DNA of 64,000 bases. Origin: CBDCVN01 sp965223045 (lineage in GTDB: Bacteria > Deinococcota > Deinococci > Deinococcales > Trueperaceae). The position numbers and the translations under genes are program-made. The DNA lies in NCBI GenBank assembly GCA_965223045.1, contig CBDCVN010000013.1:3100001-3164000 (forward strand), in the 5' to 3' direction. A model generated the notes under the pieces. The model had not been told where the DNA came from. It searched no databases and saw only the letters and a list, made by a program, of their open reading frames with translations. This document shows, piece by piece, positions 61,465-64,000 of the stretch (the stretch's first letter is position 1; every line of letters begins with the position of its first letter).

Positions 61465-63876
61465 TTACGAAACTGTCCCAGTCAAAGTAAATACCTCTTG
61501 AGTTAAAACCTGCCCCACATCAGAAGCTTTCATTGGCTTGGAAAATAAATAGCCCTGAACATGACCGCAACCCAAGGCTGTAAGATTGTTGAGTTGTGCT
61601 GTAGTTTCTACACCCTCTGCAACAACTCTAATACCTAGATTTTTAGCCATGAGAATAATGGTTTTTACCAGCTCATTACTTTCATAGTTTTCAGTAATTC
61701 TTTGAATAAAGGAACGATCAATTTTTAAAGCATCAACAGGAAAGCTCTGTAAGTAACTGAGTGAAGAATAGCCTGTTCCAAAATCATCAATATGAAGTTG
61801 GATACCTCTTTGCTTCAAAGCTTCTATAGAATTTTTTACTATATCAGATTGGCTTACAAGCACACTTTCCGTAATCTCGATTCTAAGGTTGTGAGGAGCA
61901 AAGCTAGTTTCCTTAATAACTTTGTCAACATAATCGACAAAACCACAATGTGTAAACTGACTACTTGATACATTGACATTAAGTTGTAGGGGTAGTTCTA
62001 TAGCATATTTCTCTTGCCACATGTTCATTTGCTGACAAGCTTTATAAAGCACCCAACGGTCAATCTCAGCAATAAGGTTAGTCTCTTCTGCTAGGGAAAT
62101 GAAGTCCCTAGGCAACACAATACCATATTGTGGATGATGCCAACGAATCAAAGCTTCAAAACCGGTAAGCTGCCTAGTTTTTGCTGTCATTATGGGTTGA
62201 TAGAAAACCTCAAACTCTTCTCGCTCTAGCGCTCCACGTAAATCATTTTCAAGAGTCATTTGTGCAATAGCGCGCTCACGCATACTCTCATCAAAAATCG
62301 CATAGCGCGACCTACCTAATTCTTTAGCACAATACATGGCAATATCTGCATCACGCAACATGTCTTCAGGGTTTATATAATCATCTCTATATACAACGAT
62401 ACCTATACTAGCTGAAGTTTGTATTTTATCATCACCCAAACGAAAAGGATGCGAGAACATTTTTTGAATGCGATTAACAATATTAATAACACCCTTAACA
62501 TCATAGACATTTTCTAGAATTATAGTAAATTCATCCCCACCCAAGCGAGCTACAATATCATAAGGTCTTAAGCAAGTCGATAAACGTTTACTAATAGCAA
62601 TGAGTAACTTGTCTCCTACAGGATGACCTAAGCTATCATTGACTAGTTTAAAGCGATCAAAGTCCAGAAAGAGTACTGCAAAGCTTTTACCAGTACTACC
62701 CTTATAACGTGATAGAGTTCGTGAAAGCTGCTCCATAAAGAACTTACGATTGGGGATATTTGTAAGAGCGTCATGTGAGCTATCGTGTGCAAGCCTTTTA
62801 TTCGCAATTTCTAGTTTAGCCTTAGCGCTTTCTAATTCTCGAGTTCGTTCTTTTACCCGTTCTTCTAAACCATTCCTTGCCTCATAAAGAGCTTTCTCCA
62901 TATGTTTTTGCTGAGTCATATCATAGGTAAAAACATAAACTCCTACAACTTTTCCATCTCTATATTCAGGAAAGGTAGCTACATCTAGATAGGTAACAGG
63001 AAAAAATCTAGTTCTAATGGTACGAATCTCAAGCCGCCCCTTCTCCCCTGCTAAAACATTCTCAAAAGCATGTTTAGCAAGATTGCGATCATGAGGATGA
63101 ATAAAAGATAAAAAACTTTTTTCCTGCCAATTTAAATCACCTATGGCTTGTTTTAAAACAGGATTAACGTATTTAAAAGTCCCATCCGGTGCGAGTTGAC
63201 AAATGCCATCCAAAGAATTTTCTATAACTGCTCTGAACCTTGCCTCACTTGTACGCAACTTCTTTTCTGATTCTTTATGCTCAGAAATATCACGAAAAAC
63301 TAGCACTGCACCATAATCAACAAGAGGGTTCAGGGTAAAAGAAGCAGCGAAGTGTGTGCCATCTTTTCGCAATATATAAGTGTTATCATTGTAGTAACGC
63401 TTACCCTCACATATATAATCAAGAATGGATTTTATTGGTAAATTCCCTGTTGTTGTACAAACTATATTTATTTGTGTTGTTTCAAAAAATGATTTACCCT
63501 GAAGTTCATCTGCTTGCCAGCCTAAAAGCCTCTCACCTTGGGGATTTATAAATAGCAAGTTACCCTTTTCATCTAGGGCACAAAGCCCTTCACCAAGCGA
63601 GTTTATTACGGACTCGAGCTTATTCTTCTCTTGAGAAATACGTGATTCAGAAGATTTCTGCAATTCTCTAAAAAGTTCCTGTGTTTCCTGAGATGAAATT
63701 GTCAAAGAATGCTCGAGCAAGTTCCGGTCCTTATCTGCTTCCTGATAAATTAAATTAGCTTGAGTCAAAAAATTTTGCCAAACCTCTCTATTAGGAGGAG
63801 TTGAGGCATCCAAGCCAAGCCTCTTAAGTTGGCGTTTTAAAGTGCTATGAAAGTTTTTATCTAGTTTAGCATTCAT
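61465..63876 (-). CDS. PAS-GGDEF-EAL cyclic-di-GMP protein
   Basis: 803 residues, no membrane helix. Two PAS-type sensor domains (about 90-195 and 205-330; EGLCALDEKGNLLFINPQGE, LDGICQLAPDGTFKYVNP), a linker coiled coil (about 330-370), then GGDEF (about 370-530) with intact VARLGGDEFTIIL, and EAL (about 540-795) with intact GFEALIRWHHP plus later ITESVLVSQSD and LHIDDFGTGYSSL. Both synthase and phosphodiesterase motifs look complete, so it could make or break c-di-GMP. Its ATG lies within the 3' end of a FIST-domain gene (11-bp overlap), which probably supplies a sensor input. Confidence 0.9.
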   Translation of the reverse strand: MNAKLDKNFHSTLKRQLKRLGLDASTPPNREVWQNFLTQANLIYQEADKDRNLLEHSLTISSQETQELFRELQKSSESRISQEKNKLESVINSLGEGLCALDEKGNLLFINPQGERLLGWQADELQGKSFFETTQINIVCTTTGNLPIKSILDYICEGKRYYNDNTYILRKDGTHFAASFTLNPLVDYGAVLVFRDISEHKESEKKLRTSEARFRAVIENSLDGICQLAPDGTFKYVNPVLKQAIGDLNWQEKSFLSFIHPHDRNLAKHAFENVLAGEKGRLEIRTIRTRFFPVTYLDVATFPEYRDGKVVGVYVFTYDMTQQKHMEKALYEARNGLEERVKERTRELESAKAKLEIANKRLAHDSSHDALTNIPNRKFFMEQLSRTLSRYKGSTGKSFAVLFLDFDRFKLVNDSLGHPVGDKLLIAISKRLSTCLRPYDIVARLGGDEFTIILENVYDVKGVINIVNRIQKMFSHPFRLGDDKIQTSASIGIVVYRDDYINPEDMLRDADIAMYCAKELGRSRYAIFDESMRERAIAQMTLENDLRGALEREEFEVFYQPIMTAKTRQLTGFEALIRWHHPQYGIVLPRDFISLAEETNLIAEIDRWVLYKACQQMNMWQEKYAIELPLQLNVNVSSSQFTHCGFVDYVDKVIKETSFAPHNLRIEITESVLVSQSDIVKNSIEALKQRGIQLHIDDFGTGYSSLSYLQSFPVDALKIDRSFIQRITENYESNELVKTIILMAKNLGIRVVAEGVETTAQLNNLTALGCGHVQGYLFSKPMKASDVGQVLTQEVFTLTGTVS

Positions 63877-64000
63877 AAATAACAGTTAGTGTCATTGTCT
63901 GATTATGTAAATCACAATGTCCAGAGGCATAGGGTGAAATCTCCCCGTAAGAGTAAAAACCTATCTGCTTGGTATTTTTAGGCAGAACATCTAAAGTTAC
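63866..64000 (-). CDS. FIST domain sensor protein, 3' end (partial)
   Basis: The last 44 residues of a gene that runs off the window: IGFYSYGEISPYASGHCDLH, then NQTMTLTVIYEC. This is the closing pattern of the FIST C-terminal domain, a ligand-binding sensory module often linked to GGDEF or kinase proteins. It overlaps the start of the PAS-GGDEF-EAL gene by 11 bp (ATGAATGCTAA), so the two are translationally coupled. The rest lies outside the window. Confidence 0.75.
   Translation of the reverse strand, partial: VTLDVLPKNTKQIGFYSYGEISPYASGHCDLHNQTMTLTVIYEC

Larger units (their letters stand above)
1..64000. repeat. Dispersed CTCGAG palindrome, HIP1-like
   Basis: The hexamer CTCGAG was counted by hand about 70 times, roughly one per 0.9 kb. 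Base composition of about 38 percent GC would give about 8. Copies are spread across nearly all genes on both strands and also lie in spacers (near 4108, 7484, 15630 and 15650). Flanks often extend it to GCTCGAGC. Inside genes it is read in different frames (Leu-Glu in one, Ala-Arg or Ser-Ser in others), so it is not driven by a peptide or by codon preference. The closest known analogy is the cyanobacterial HIP1 octamer. Function unknown. Confidence 0.8.

Noticed and set aside
1..64000. tRNA, rRNA or transposase genes
   Set aside because: I looked for tRNA T-loop signatures, long rRNA-like blocks and transposase motifs by eye and found none; a dedicated RNA scan was not possible.

Overview
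The window is an AT-rich bacterial chromosome segment with about fifty genes on both strands. Most are core metabolism and information-processing genes. I see no rRNA, no tRNA I could recognise, no transposase, no phage module and no CRISPR array. The closest fit is a Gram-negative, deep-branching bacterium such as a low-GC member of the Deinococcota. Three things point there: a 7Fe ferredoxin very like the Thermus protein, an FmdB-type protein of the cysteine-less type I recall from Deinococcus, and several genes whose -10 box sits 6 nt before the start codon (leaderless style). Futalosine menaquinone genes, MreB, a beta-barrel porin and lipoproteins agree with this. The taxon is inference; no marker search was possible.

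Layout. 0.8-9.4 kb: glycogen debranching enzyme, recO, a DUF427 protein, TrpB2-type tryptophan synthase, a two-receiver regulator, an FmdB-like protein and a lipoyl E2 acyltransferase. 9.4-15.4 kb: two lipoproteins, ferredoxin, an NYN nuclease, a GluQRS-like enzyme and a truncated phospholipase-like protein. 15.7-31.8 kb: an ABC transporter pair, tRNA nucleotidyltransferase, hemE, pncB, a packed fpg-hisA-crcB cluster, a Phd/PIN toxin-antitoxin pair, mqnE-mqnA, a GH13 amylase and serS. 31.9-38.7 kb: small proteins, then an RND/MMPL transporter, a LolA-like protein and a DUF1302-like porin, which probably act together in the envelope. 38.8-46.8 kb is the accessory part: a flavin-reductase pseudogene, a lysine-rich tail-anchored protein, a 15-bp minisatellite, an unrecognised 1609-residue coiled-coil protein and a broken SEC-C gene. 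46.8-64 kb: a Kef-type antiporter fused to a UBP zinc finger, msrA, a SARP/NB-ARC/TPR regulator, a PhoD phosphatase, a frameshifted DsbA-like gene, uvrB, an S55 peptidase, mreB, a PAS-GGDEF-EAL protein and the 3' end of a FIST sensor gene.

Three patterns run across the window. First, the palindrome CTCGAG occurs about 70 times by hand count, against roughly 8 expected from base composition, in coding and non-coding DNA and in different reading frames, like the HIP1 element of cyanobacteria. Second, initiation is varied: leaderless promoters (mqnE, serS, uvrB, the antitoxin), short leader ORFs with a good ribosome site placed 6-7 nt before genes that lack one (hemE and a membrane protein), and two intact-looking genes (fpg, msrA) with no canonical start codon. 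Third, there are many decaying or frameshifted genes (reductase, SEC-C protein, DsbA, beta-propeller remnant, a small secreted protein, a phospholipase-like protein), which suggests ongoing gene loss or, for the single-base cases, assembly error.
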